From Kumtagia sp963829135 (lineage in GTDB: Bacteria > Pseudomonadota > Alphaproteobacteria > Rhizobiales > Rhizobiaceae), in the NCBI GenBank assembly GCA_963829135.1, contig CAWHHO010000007.1:124001-188000 (forward strand): a DNA stretch of 64,000 nucleotides, in the 5' to 3' direction. The notes under the pieces are model-generated. The model was not told where the DNA came from. It searched no databases and saw only the letters and a program-made list of their open reading frames with translations. Below, piece by piece: positions 16,453 to 25,059 of this stretch (its first letter is position 1; every line of letters begins with the position of its first letter). The position numbers were made by a program, and so were the translations under genes.

Positions 16453-17550
16453 TTGTCGGCTTCCTCTTCCTGGCTGCGAATGACCCTGCTTGCATCCGCT
16501 CTCTGCGGCTCGCTGCATGACACGCTTGCGGTGGAACCGCCTTCAATCCCGCCGGCTCAGCAGCTTAAGGAGGCGCCCGCGCAACCGGCGAAGGAAGTGC
16601 AAACCCCGCAAGAGCCAGTGGCAGCGCCCCAGGGCAACTGGATCATGCACCCAGCCGATCCAGAGCGGTTTTCGGGCGGTCTGACCCGCGCCGGAGACGG
16701 CGTCGATCTGGAGCGGTTTGGCGGCAAGCCCAGCGACCAGGCGTTCGGCGCCTTTCAGCGAGGACTTTACAAGACTGCCTACAATCTCGCGCTGCCGCTT
16801 GCGGAGAACGGAAATCCGGCGTCACAGACGCTCGTCGCGGAAATATTGTCGCGCGGTCTCGGCATGAAGCGCGATGAGGCTGCTGCGGCGAAATGGTATC
16901 AACGCGCCTCGGAGCAAGGCATTCCCGAGGCGCAGTTCCAATACGCGTTGCTTTTGCTTGACGGCCGCCTCGTCAAACAGGACGAGAAGCAGGCTTATGC
17001 TTTGATGCAAGCCTCCGCCGAGGCCGGCAATCTCTTTGCCCAGTTCAACTATGCGCAAATGCTGGTGAAACAGAATCAGGATGGGCGCGGCCTCGAAAAG
17101 GCGGTGCCCTACTACGAGAAAGCCGCCGAGGGTGGGGTGGCCGATGCGCAATATGCGATGTCGCAAATCCTCACCAACGGTATCGGCAGGAAGCCGGACG
17201 ATGTCGCGGCAAGGCGCTGGTTGTTGCTGGCCGCACGCCAGAATTTCGATACCGCTCAATTTGATCTCGGCCAGTGGATCATGAACGGCCAAGGCGGTCC
17301 CAAGGATGCCAAGGAAGGTTTCGGCTGGCTGCTTCGCGCGGCGCGCGGCGGCAATGTCGCGGCGGAAAACGAGGTGGCCAAGCTTTACATGCAGGGCATT
17401 GGTGTCGAACCCGACACCAAGGCGGCGGCATCGTGGTACATGCTCGCCCGCCGCGCAGGGCTGGTCGATCCATTGATGGAGGATTTCCTCGACGGACTGA
17501 CCGACGACGAGATCAAGGAAGCTTTGCAGACAGCCAATAGGCTTCAGTAG
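16453..17550 (+). CDS. Sel1/TPR-repeat periplasmic protein
   Basis: Seen: about 365 aa; a short signal peptide (WLRMTLLASALCGSLHDTLA); a Pro/Gln-rich linker; then six or more Sel1-like repeats from about residue 90 (for example AKWYQRASEQGIPEAQFQYALLLLDG and AVPYYEKAAEGGVADAQYAM, each split here). Such solenoids mediate protein contacts. The TTG at 16453 is preferred as start because GGAGG lies five bases upstream; the next choice is the ATG at 16480. It overlaps no gene and begins two bases after the ThiE-like stop. Confidence 0.8.
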   Translation: MSASSSWLRMTLLASALCGSLHDTLAVEPPSIPPAQQLKEAPAQPAKEVQTPQEPVAAPQGNWIMHPADPERFSGGLTRAGDGVDLERFGGKPSDQAFGAFQRGLYKTAYNLALPLAENGNPASQTLVAEILSRGLGMKRDEAAAAKWYQRASEQGIPEAQFQYALLLLDGRLVKQDEKQAYALMQASAEAGNLFAQFNYAQMLVKQNQDGRGLEKAVPYYEKAAEGGVADAQYAMSQILTNGIGRKPDDVAARRWLLLAARQNFDTAQFDLGQWIMNGQGGPKDAKEGFGWLLRAARGGNVAAENEVAKLYMQGIGVEPDTKAAASWYMLARRAGLVDPLMEDFLDGLTDDEIKEALQTANRLQ

Positions 17551-17665
17551 CTGGGCAGCCACATAACACGCGCAACGCGCATCACTTGCCTCTTGTGGTA
17601 TTTTGTGGTCATGGGAGCGCCACGAGCCGCTGGGCGGCGCAATCCCTTACTTCCGGAATACACCC

Positions 17666-18232
17666 ATGGCCAAGATCAATGGCAACGAAATCCGTCCGGG
17701 CTATGTCATCGAACATGATGGCGGCCTTTGGGTGGCTGTGAAGACCAATACGGTGAAGCCCGGCAAAGGCGGCGCGTACAATCAGGTGGAACTCAAGAAC
17801 CTGATCAACGGCACCAAGCTGAATGAGCGCTTCCGCTCGGCGGAAACTGTCGAGATGATCCGCCTCGAACTCAAGGACTTCTCTTTCCTCTACGAGCAGG
17901 GCGATGCGCTGGTGTTCATGGATACAGAGAGCTATGAGCAACTCGAACTGCAAAAGGACTTTGTCGGCGACCGCGCTGCATTCCTGCAGGATGGCATGAT
18001 GGTCAGCGTTCAACTCTATGAGGAAAGGCCGATCGGCATTTCGCTGCCCGACCAGGTGGTGCTGACCATCACGGAGGCCGATCCGGTGGTGAAGGGCCAG
18101 ACGGCGGCTTCCTCCTACAAGCCCGCGATCCTGGAGAACGGCGTCCGCGTGCTGGTGCCGCCGTTCATTGAGGCTGGCGAGAGGATTCTCGTCGATACCA
18201 ATGAACTGACCTATCTGCGCCGGGCTGACTAG
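17666..18232 (+). CDS. efp: Translation elongation factor P (main rhizobial type)
   Basis: EF-P relieves ribosome stalling at polyproline. Seen: 188 aa, three beta domains; the loop that reaches the peptidyl-transferase centre reads KPGKGGAYN, with the Lys that EpmA modifies in other bacteria; the C-terminus EADPVVKGQTAASSYKPA is typical. It matches the EF-P found in Brucella and Rhizobium. Followed by the suhB-like gene after a palindromic intergenic repeat. A second, different efp lies at 24381-24950. Confidence 0.97.
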   Translation: MAKINGNEIRPGYVIEHDGGLWVAVKTNTVKPGKGGAYNQVELKNLINGTKLNERFRSAETVEMIRLELKDFSFLYEQGDALVFMDTESYEQLELQKDFVGDRAAFLQDGMMVSVQLYEERPIGISLPDQVVLTITEADPVVKGQTAASSYKPAILENGVRVLVPPFIEAGERILVDTNELTYLRRAD

Positions 18233-18245
18233 CGAAAAGAGTCGT

Positions 18246-18313
18246 TCGTTATTCGTGGGTCGTCAGTCGATCTTGCGCAATACGAACCACCAGCAACGAA
18301 CCACGAATAACGA
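18246..18313. repeat. Imperfect inverted repeat in the efp-suhB gap
   Basis: An 18-base arm (18246-18263, TCGTTATTCGTGGGTCGT) and its complement (18296-18313) match at 17 of 18 positions around a 32-base loop; the loop carries a further partial copy of the CGAACCAC unit. It resembles the short attcgtg-type intergenic repeats of rhizobial genomes and may act as a transcript-end or processing hairpin. Confidence 0.65.
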
Positions 18314-18318
18314 GACAA

Positions 18319-19116
18319 ATGGCACGCTCCGCACTTCTCAATGTCATGGTCCAGGCGGCAATGAAGGCCGGGCGTTCGCTTTCGCGCGACTTCGGCGAGG
18401 TGCAGAACCTTCAGGTCTCTCGCAAGGGGCCCGCAGACTTTGTCAGTCAGGCCGACCACAAGGCCGAAGACATCCTTTTCACTGAATTGTCGCGCGCCCG
18501 GCCGGGCTACGCCTTCCTGATGGAGGAACGCGGCGAGGTTGCGGGCGAGGATGACCAGCACCGCTGGATTGTCGATCCGCTCGATGGAACGACCAACTTC
18601 CTGCACGGCCTGCCGATCTTCTCGATCTCGATCGCGCTGGAGCGGCAAGGCGTGATCGTTGCCGGACTGATTTACAACCCGGCGATGGATGAGTTGTTTA
18701 TCGCCGAGCGTGGCGGCGGCGCCTTCGTCAACGACCGCCGCCTGCGCGTCGCCGGCCGTACGAAACTCTCGGATGCGGTGATCGGCACCGGCGTGCCGCA
18801 TCTCGGCCTCGGGCATCACGGCAACTATCTGGTCGAGTTGCGCAATGTCATGGGCGAGGTCGCCGGCATTCGCCGTCTCGGCTCGGCCGCGCTCGACCTG
18901 GCCTATGTGGCTGCCGGTCGCCTGGACGGTTTTTGGGAGGATCCACTGAACCCGTGGGACATTGCTGCCGGCATGCTGCTGATCCGCGAGGCCGGCGGCT
19001 TCGTCTCGGACCGCCACGGCGAGCAGGGCATGTTCGACAACCATTCGATCGTCGCCGGCAATGAGACGATCCACAAGGCGCTGCTGAATACGCTGAAGAG
19101 GCCTGTCTCGGCGTGA
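18319..19116 (+). CDS. suhB: Inositol monophosphatase family protein (SuhB-like)
   Basis: Mg2+-dependent phosphatase on myo-inositol phosphate or related sugar phosphates; SuhB homologues also affect transcription and ribosome biogenesis in other bacteria. Seen: 265 aa; metal motif IVDPLDGTTNFLHGLP; second motif NPWDIAAGMLLIREAGG; upstream Glu in LMEERG. All catalytic acidic residues are present. Downstream of efp, a common rhizobial arrangement. Confidence 0.93.
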   Translation: MARSALLNVMVQAAMKAGRSLSRDFGEVQNLQVSRKGPADFVSQADHKAEDILFTELSRARPGYAFLMEERGEVAGEDDQHRWIVDPLDGTTNFLHGLPIFSISIALERQGVIVAGLIYNPAMDELFIAERGGGAFVNDRRLRVAGRTKLSDAVIGTGVPHLGLGHHGNYLVELRNVMGEVAGIRRLGSAALDLAYVAAGRLDGFWEDPLNPWDIAAGMLLIREAGGFVSDRHGEQGMFDNHSIVAGNETIHKALLNTLKRPVSA

Positions 19117-19261
19117 TGATGCGGTTTGGATGGCCCCCAGCGCGAATGCTGTTCGTTGCGGCAACCAATCCATGCGAGAGCCGACCTTCGCCTTTCAATT
19201 TTGTCGCATTTCCGTTTAAAATCCCGGTCAATGTGAAATCACGCACGGATTCGGGGCGCTG

Positions 19262-20281
19262 ATGTCGTTCTTGAATAATCTTGAGGCTGGAGAGACGACG
19301 GACGGCTATGACCCGTACAAACTCTCCAGTCCGCAGGTGTTTCTGTTCTCGATGGTTGTCTTCCTGGCGATCGTCGGCTTCATCGCGGCGATTTTGACAC
19401 GGCAGATAAGTTCGGCCTTTTCCACCAATCCGGGCCTCAACGGGTTGATTGCCGGTGTGCTGCTGGTGGGCATTTTGCTTGCCTTCGGACAGGTGACGCG
19501 GCTTTTCCGCGAGGTGCGCTGGGTCAACTCTTTCCGTGCGGGATCGGAGGCGAACGATCCTGTGTTGCTGGCGCCGATGAAGGCACTGCTCGGGCGCGCC
19601 GCCAATACGGCACTGTCGACCAGTTCCATGCGCACCATGCTGGACTCGATCGCCACGCGACTGGACGAAAGCCGTGATGTCCTCCGCTACCTGGTTGGCC
19701 TGCTGGTTTTCCTTGGCCTGCTCGGCACATTCTGGGGGTTGTTGAATACGATCGGCTCGATCAGCGATACGATCCAGTCGCTCGATCCCGGCACGGGTGA
19801 CGCATCCGCGGTGCTGGATGCACTGAAATCCGGCCTTTCGGCTCCGCTCTCGGGCATGGGCACGGCGTTCTCGTCATCGCTTTTCGGCCTTTCCGGATCG
19901 CTCATTCTCGGGTTCCTTGACTTGCAGGCGGGCCGGGCGCAGACGCGCTTCTACACCGAGCTCGAAAACTGGCTTTCCTCGGTCACGGATCTCTCCTCGG
20001 AAACATCTCAATCTGCGGCCACGCCGCGCCCAAGTTCCTCCGACGAGCTGAAGGCGCTTGGCGAAAGATTGCGCGTGCTTCAGGAGAATGGCGGGTCCAA
20101 CCCACGTGTCGCAACAGCTATGGCCAATCTGGCGGACGGCATTTCCGGGTTGGTCAAGAATATGCGCAACGAACAGCAAATCATGCGAGACTGGGTGGAG
20201 GCGCAGTCGCAGGAGCAGAAGGCGCTGCGCGCGACGCTCGACCGTATTGCCGAAGCCCTGAAGCAGCGGGAGCGGAACTGA
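19262..20281 (+). CDS. MotA/ExbB-like motor protein
   Basis: Inner-membrane proton- or sodium-channel stator candidate. Seen: 339 aa; four hydrophobic segments (about 26-46, 60-78, 140-160, 195-215); the ExbB/MotA motif VGLLVFLGLLGTFWGLLNTIG and GMGTAFSSSLFGLSGSLILGF; a long cytoplasmic C-terminal coiled coil (ELKALGERLRVLQ and KNMRNEQQIMRDW). It is coupled to an OmpA/MotB-like gene one base later. It is not flagellar MotA: no flagellar genes are near and length and topology differ. Role unknown. Confidence 0.85.
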   Translation: MSFLNNLEAGETTDGYDPYKLSSPQVFLFSMVVFLAIVGFIAAILTRQISSAFSTNPGLNGLIAGVLLVGILLAFGQVTRLFREVRWVNSFRAGSEANDPVLLAPMKALLGRAANTALSTSSMRTMLDSIATRLDESRDVLRYLVGLLVFLGLLGTFWGLLNTIGSISDTIQSLDPGTGDASAVLDALKSGLSAPLSGMGTAFSSSLFGLSGSLILGFLDLQAGRAQTRFYTELENWLSSVTDLSSETSQSAATPRPSSSDELKALGERLRVLQENGGSNPRVATAMANLADGISGLVKNMRNEQQIMRDWVEAQSQEQKALRATLDRIAEALKQRERN

Positions 20282-20282
20282 A

Positions 20283-21314
20283 ATGGCGTTGGCTCGGGGC
20301 CGACGCGGCGACCGCCGCATCGATTATTGGCCGGGCTTCGTCGATGCTCTCTCGACCCTGCTGCTCGCCATCATGTTCCTGCTGTCGGTGTTCGTACTGG
20401 CGCAGTTCCTGCTCAGCCGCGAAATCTCGGGCAAGGATGAGGTGCTCAATCGCCTCAATTCGCAGATCAACGAGCTGACTCAGTTGTTGGCGCTGGAGCA
20501 GACGAATACCCAGGACGCTCAGGACCAGCTTGCAAACCTCCAGGCCTCGCTCGGCGCGGCAGAGGCGGACAGGTCGCGGCTGCAACAATTGCTCGACCGT
20601 GGCGCCGGCGCGGGCGCCGAGGCCGATGCCAGGATCGGTACGCTTTCCGGCGAACTCAGCTCGCAGCGCCAGATCAGCCAGCAGGCGCTCAGCCAGGTGG
20701 AGCTTCTCAACCAGCAGATCGCGGCACTGCGCAAGCAGATCGGCGCACTTGAGACGGTCCTGGATGCATCCGAATCGCGCGACCGCAACTCCAACACAAA
20801 GATCGCGGATCTCGGCCGGCGGCTCAATGTGGCCCTCGCCCAGCGGGTACAGGAACTCAACCGCTACCGGTCCGACTTCTTTGGGAGGCTTCGCGAAATC
20901 CTGTCGGATCGCGAGAACATCCGCATCGTCGGCGACCGCTTCGTTTTCCAGTCGGAGGTGTTGTTCCCGGTCGGCTCCGATGAGATCAACGATGCGGGTC
21001 GTGTCGAAATGGCGAAGCTCGCGCAGGCGCTGATCGAACTGGCGAAGGAAATCCCGCCTGAAATCAACTGGGTCCTGCGTGTCGACGGTCACACCGACAA
21101 CAGGCCGCTTTCCGGGGCGGGCCGCTACCGCGACAATTGGGAACTCTCCTCTGCGCGCGCTACATCGGTGGTGAAGCTCCTGATCGAAAATGGCGTGCCG
21201 GCCAATCGCTTGGTGGCCGCTGGCTTCGGCGAATATCAGCCGCTCGATCCCGCCGATACCGAGGAGGCCCGTAACCGCAACCGGCGTATCGAGCTGAAAT
21301 TGACGGAACGCTGA
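20283..21314 (+). CDS. MotB/OmpA-domain peptidoglycan-binding motor protein
   Basis: Partner of the MotA/ExbB-like protein. Seen: 343 aa; one N-terminal transmembrane helix (about 20-42, LSTLLLAIMFLLSVFVLAQF), a long coiled-coil periplasmic stalk (about 45-190) rich in Gln/Leu, and an OmpA-C domain (about 215-340) with RVDGHTDNRPL and RATSVVKLLI, ending in NRNRRIELKLTER. This layout should tether a membrane motor to the cell wall. It is conserved in rhizobia by my recollection, but its task is not established. Confidence 0.85.
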   Translation: MALARGRRGDRRIDYWPGFVDALSTLLLAIMFLLSVFVLAQFLLSREISGKDEVLNRLNSQINELTQLLALEQTNTQDAQDQLANLQASLGAAEADRSRLQQLLDRGAGAGAEADARIGTLSGELSSQRQISQQALSQVELLNQQIAALRKQIGALETVLDASESRDRNSNTKIADLGRRLNVALAQRVQELNRYRSDFFGRLREILSDRENIRIVGDRFVFQSEVLFPVGSDEINDAGRVEMAKLAQALIELAKEIPPEINWVLRVDGHTDNRPLSGAGRYRDNWELSSARATSVVKLLIENGVPANRLVAAGFGEYQPLDPADTEEARNRNRRIELKLTER

Positions 21315-21557
21315 GTTAGCTCACCCGGTTTATGGCGGCGACTGCGGCGGTCAAGACCTTGAAAGATTATCATTTTGTAATTTGGTTATGAGCGCCTGTC
21401 GGGCGTAGCGTAGAGCACGGCTGGGAACTGCCGGCGATGCCCGATCGAACACCCACTCACGGGTCGATCGAACAATACACCGCGACGCGACAGGACCGGA
21501 CAGCCCATATGGCGGAGAGACAAAGCTCTCACCGCATGTCTGCAAAGGAGACGCGCC

Positions 21558-22043
21558 ATGCGTTCCTTCATTTTCAAGTCAGCCCTTGCTGCAATCCTCG
21601 TTTCAACCTCGCTGGTGGGCTTCGATGTGGGTAGCGCCGCTGCCAAGTCCGACCGCGGCTCTCACGGTTCCCAATCCGCCGGTCGGGCCGACGACAGCGG
21701 TTACTTCGACCATATGACGATGGGGCCGGCAACGCTGCCCTTGCCGACGCGACGGGCGCAGGCCGCTGGTCCGGCCGCTCGGACGGCGGAACTCAAACCG
21801 CGCTTGGCGCAAATAGCCGGAGAAATCGGCGTCGCCCATCACAGGATCGCCGTCGATCAGAGACTTGGCGCGCTGAAGCCAAGTCAGGCTCGTATTCTGG
21901 AGGCTCGCGCGCACAACATACGCAAGGATGCTGTTCAGACAGCGGAAAACCACCGCGGTGCGTTGCCCAAAGCGAAGTATGAGGTGCTGCAACAGCGGGT
22001 TGCGAAGCTCAACAACGAGATTCACCACGACGCGACGACATAG
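21558..22043 (+). CDS. Secreted protein of unknown function
   Basis: Seen: 161 aa; a clear Sec signal peptide (residues 1-29, ending SAAAKS); a low-complexity Ser/Gly/His stretch; then a helical, basic and His-containing C-terminal half (about 75-155). GGAGACGCGCC precedes the ATG. No family recognised. The 243-base region upstream, after the MotB-like stop, contains AT-rich promoter-like sequence but no gene. Confidence 0.6.
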   Translation: MRSFIFKSALAAILVSTSLVGFDVGSAAAKSDRGSHGSQSAGRADDSGYFDHMTMGPATLPLPTRRAQAAGPAARTAELKPRLAQIAGEIGVAHHRIAVDQRLGALKPSQARILEARAHNIRKDAVQTAENHRGALPKAKYEVLQQRVAKLNNEIHHDATT

Positions 22044-22069
22044 GTTTAGTCCAGGTCGGTCGTTGGAGG

Positions 22070-22091
22070 CCGCTGGCGATTTCGCCGGCGG
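22070..22091. terminator. Hairpin between convergent genes
   Basis: CCGCTGGCGA (22070-22079) pairs with TCGCCGGCGG (22082-22091), nine Watson-Crick pairs plus one wobble. It lies between the secreted-protein gene and the ABC exporter, which converge. No T-tract follows on either strand, so termination is only probable. Confidence 0.4.
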
Positions 22092-22132
22092 TCCTCGTCA
22101 TGTTTGGCAGATCAGCGACAGCGCCGTTCCTC

Positions 22133-23917
22133 TCACTCTGCGGCGCGCGTAAAGGCTGCGTTACCCTCGGCAAACTGCAGCTCTGCCAGTCGCGCGTAGA
22201 GGCCGCCATTGGCGACGAGGCTTTTATGGGTGCCTTCCTCAACGATGCGGCCTTCGTCCATGACAATAATTCGGTCTGCCTTGAGGACCGTTGCCAGGCG
22301 ATGCGCGATGACGATGCTGGTGCGGCCTTTCATCAGCCGCTCAAGCGCGGTCTGCACGGCGCTTTCGCTTTCGGCGTCGAGCGCCGATGTGGCTTCGTCG
22401 AGAAGCAGAATCGGGGCGTCGCGCAGAATGGCGCGGGCGATCGCGATGCGCTGGCGCTGGCCCCCGGAGAGGGTGACGCCGCGTTCGCCGACCTCCGCGT
22501 CGTATCCTCGGGGCAGCCTGCGGATAAACTCGTCGGCAAATGCGTCGCGGGCTGCGGCTTCGATTGCTTCATCGCTCGAACCCGGTTTGCCGAAGCCGAC
22601 ATTTTCCTTGGCCGAGGCGGCGAAGATCGTCACGTCCTGGGGTACGATCGCGGTACGATCCCGGATGTCAGCGGGGTCGGCCATGGCGACGTCGATGCCA
22701 TCAATCAGAACTGATCCGGACTGCGGATCATAGTAGCGAAGGATCAGAGAGAAGATCGTGCTCTTTCCGGCGCCCGATGGACCGACAATCGCGACCTTCT
22801 CACCGGGTTTGACGGAAAAGCTCATATTGTGAAGCGCCGGCAGATCGGGCCGGGACGGGTAGGTGAACGATACGTTGCGGAACTCAACGGCGCCGAGCGG
22901 CTTTGCCGGCAGCGGTACCGGCGCGGCGGGCTTCGACACGGCGGGCATTTCGGCGAGCAGTTCGGTTAGCCTTTCCGCAGCGCCGGCGGCCTGGCTGAGT
23001 TCGCCCCAGACCTCGGAAAGCGCGCCCAGGGCGCCCGCCGCAAACACCGAATAAAGCAGGAACTGGCCGAGCGTGCCGGGCGACATCGCGCCGCTCAGGA
23101 CATCGCGGGACCCGAACCAAAGCACTGCGACGACAGAGGTGAAAATCGTGAAGATGGCGAAGAAGGTCAGTAGCGCGCGGGCCAATACCGATGATCGCGC
23201 CGCCAGAAATGCCGCCTCTACCGCCCGACCAAACCGGCTCGTGGCAAGGTTTTCGTTGGTGAAGGCCTGCACCGTGCGGATCGCTCCGATCTGCTCGCTG
23301 GCGTAGGCGGAGGCCTCGGCAAGCGTGTCCTGCGCGAGGCGTGATTTGCGTCGCACCGAGCGGCCGAAGGCAACCAGCGGCAGCACGATGACGGGAATCG
23401 CGACGATGACAAGGCCGGAGAGCTTCGGACTGGTGAAAACCATCATGGCAAGCGCGCCGATGCCGAGGATGGCATTTCGCAGCGCCACCGAGGCTGTCGC
23501 CCCCACTGCAGATTTGATCTGCGTTGTGTCGGCCGTCAAACGCGAGACGATTTCGCCGGACTGCACCCTGTCGAAGAAACTTGGCGACAACGTCGTGACA
23601 TGCGCGAATACATCGCGCCGGAAGTCGGCGACGACACGTTCGCCAAGCGTGATGACGAAATAGTAGCGCGCAGCCGATGCTGCCGCCAGCACCGCCGCCA
23701 TGACCACCAGCATCGAGAAATAATTGGCTATGAAGATGGAATCCGACGAAGAGAAACCATGGTCGATCATGCGGCGCACGGCCAAAGGCAGGGCCAATGT
23801 CGTTGCCGCCGCAACCACCAGCGAGACAGCGGCGCCCAACGCTATCAGGCGGTAGCGCGTGAGATAAGGCGCCAGCCGCCTCAGGGGCTTCAGCGAGCGC
23901 CTTTTCGTGTCGTCCAT
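22133..23917 (-). CDS. ABC exporter, fused permease/ATPase (MsbA/ABCB type)
   Basis: Homodimeric exporter of lipids or drugs. Seen: 594 aa; six transmembrane helices in the first 300 residues; ATPase domain with Walker A VGPSGAGKST, signature TLSGGQRQRIAIARA, Walker B ILLLDEATSALD and switch His in VIAHRLAT. The ATG at 23917 is preferred over an upstream TTG because GGAAGGG lies five to six bases before it. Monocistronic; substrate unknown. Confidence 0.93.
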   Translation of the reverse strand: MDDTKRRSLKPLRRLAPYLTRYRLIALGAAVSLVVAAATTLALPLAVRRMIDHGFSSSDSIFIANYFSMLVVMAAVLAAASAARYYFVITLGERVVADFRRDVFAHVTTLSPSFFDRVQSGEIVSRLTADTTQIKSAVGATASVALRNAILGIGALAMMVFTSPKLSGLVIVAIPVIVLPLVAFGRSVRRKSRLAQDTLAEASAYASEQIGAIRTVQAFTNENLATSRFGRAVEAAFLAARSSVLARALLTFFAIFTIFTSVVAVLWFGSRDVLSGAMSPGTLGQFLLYSVFAAGALGALSEVWGELSQAAGAAERLTELLAEMPAVSKPAAPVPLPAKPLGAVEFRNVSFTYPSRPDLPALHNMSFSVKPGEKVAIVGPSGAGKSTIFSLILRYYDPQSGSVLIDGIDVAMADPADIRDRTAIVPQDVTIFAASAKENVGFGKPGSSDEAIEAAARDAFADEFIRRLPRGYDAEVGERGVTLSGGQRQRIAIARAILRDAPILLLDEATSALDAESESAVQTALERLMKGRTSIVIAHRLATVLKADRIIVMDEGRIVEEGTHKSLVANGGLYARLAELQFAEGNAAFTRAAE

Positions 23918-24081
23918 CGAAACCCTTCCGGACAGCGCGGCCTTGTGATTCAATTCCGGCTGGTGTATACGCCCGCCGACCGTTTTTGTAGCCGTGGCCG
24001 TTCAATAGCTGCGGCTTCATTCATTTTGACAGTGGGCGCATCGCCGCAGGCGTATGTCCCTAGCCAGCCAGGACGAAAGCG

Positions 24082-24303
24082 ATGAAAGACAAGATCCATC
24101 CCGACTACCACACCATCAAGGTCGTCATGACCGACGGCACCGAGTATATGACGCGTTCGACCTGGGGCAATGAGGGCGATACGATGAACCTCGATATCGA
24201 TCCGACCACCCATCCGGCCTGGACCGGCGGTCAGCAGACGCTGCTTGATCGCGGCGGCCGCCTGTCGAAGTTCAAGAAGCGCTACGAAGGGCTGGGCATG
24301 TAG
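24082..24303 (+). CDS. rpmE: 50S ribosomal protein L31
   Basis: Seen: 73 aa, opens MKDKIHPDYHTIKVVMTDG, and ends in GGRLSKFKKRYEGLG. The protein contains no cysteine, so it is the zinc-free (C-minus) form common in alphaproteobacteria. Followed after 22 bases by a strong bidirectional terminator shared with efp paralogue 2. Confidence 0.97.
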   Translation: MKDKIHPDYHTIKVVMTDGTEYMTRSTWGNEGDTMNLDIDPTTHPAWTGGQQTLLDRGGRLSKFKKRYEGLGM

Positions 24304-24325
24304 TTCCGGACCATATGTCAGCATT

Positions 24326-24355
24326 AAAAAGACCCCGCTTCGGCGGGGTTTTTTT
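24326..24355. terminator. Bidirectional Rho-independent terminator (rpmE and second efp)
   Basis: ACCCCGC (24332-24338), TTCG loop, GCGGGGT (24343-24349), with A-tract before and T-tract after, so it works for rpmE on the plus strand and for efp on the minus strand. Confidence 0.9.
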
Positions 24356-24380
24356 GTTGGCGACCTCTCGCGATGAAGGA

Positions 24381-24950
24381 TCAGTCCTTCGCGCGTTCCA
24401 CATAGGAGCCGTCGGCGGTCATGACGACGACGCGGGTGCCGGCCGAAATATGCGGCGGCACATTTGTACGAACTCCGTTGGAAAGCATTGCGGGCTTATA
24501 CGAGGACGATGCGGTCTGGCCCTTGGTTACCGGTTCGGTATCGGTTACTTCGAACACAGCGCGCTGCGGCAATTCTATAGCGATCGCAATGCCGTTGTGC
24601 TGCGAGATCTGCACTTCCATGCCCTCCAGCAGGTAGGGCGCTAGATCGCCCATGACGCTCTCCGGGACGGCAACCTGATCGTAGGTCTCGGGATTCATGA
24701 AATGATACCCCTCGGAATCCCCGTAAAGGTACGTGTGAGGTCGCTGCTCGACATAGGCGCGCTCGACCTGTTCGGTGGTGCGGTAGCGCTCGGAGACCTT
24801 CACGCCGTCGGAAATGCGGCGCATGTCGAGCTGCGTGACCGGTGTGCCCTTCCCCGGATGAATGTTTTCCGTCGATAGAATTACATAGAGCTTGCCGTCC
24901 TGATCGACGACATTGCCTTTGCGCAGCGAACTGGCGATGACCTTGACCAT
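24381..24950 (-). CDS. efp: Elongation factor P paralogue (EpmA-linked type)
   Basis: Second EF-P of the window. Seen: 189 aa, three-domain EF-P; the modification loop reads HPGKGTPVT with the conserved Lys; C-terminal VTKGQTASSSYKPA. It differs clearly from the 17666 copy in the first domain and loop flanks. AGGAAG precedes the ATG. It is divergent from epmA, 109 bases apart, which suggests that this paralogue is the one modified by EpmA. Because epmA is broken in this sequence, modification is uncertain. Confidence 0.95.
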   Translation of the reverse strand: MVKVIASSLRKGNVVDQDGKLYVILSTENIHPGKGTPVTQLDMRRISDGVKVSERYRTTEQVERAYVEQRPHTYLYGDSEGYHFMNPETYDQVAVPESVMGDLAPYLLEGMEVQISQHNGIAIAIELPQRAVFEVTDTEPVTKGQTASSSYKPAMLSNGVRTNVPPHISAGTRVVVMTADGSYVERAKD

Positions 24951-25059
24951 GATGACTTCCTGAACGATAGCCGGCCCGGCCGGCGTTGATTTCTTGCACC
25001 GGCCCTTAGCCTATCTTAGGAACCGCTGCCAGTCTCCTTCGCTTCGTCCGGATTGCCTG

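Noticed and set aside
19262..21314. Zorya-like antiphage system based on the MotA/MotB-like pair
   Set aside because: No nuclease, helicase or other Zorya-type component lies on either side; the flanking genes are an inositol-phosphatase gene and a small secreted protein.
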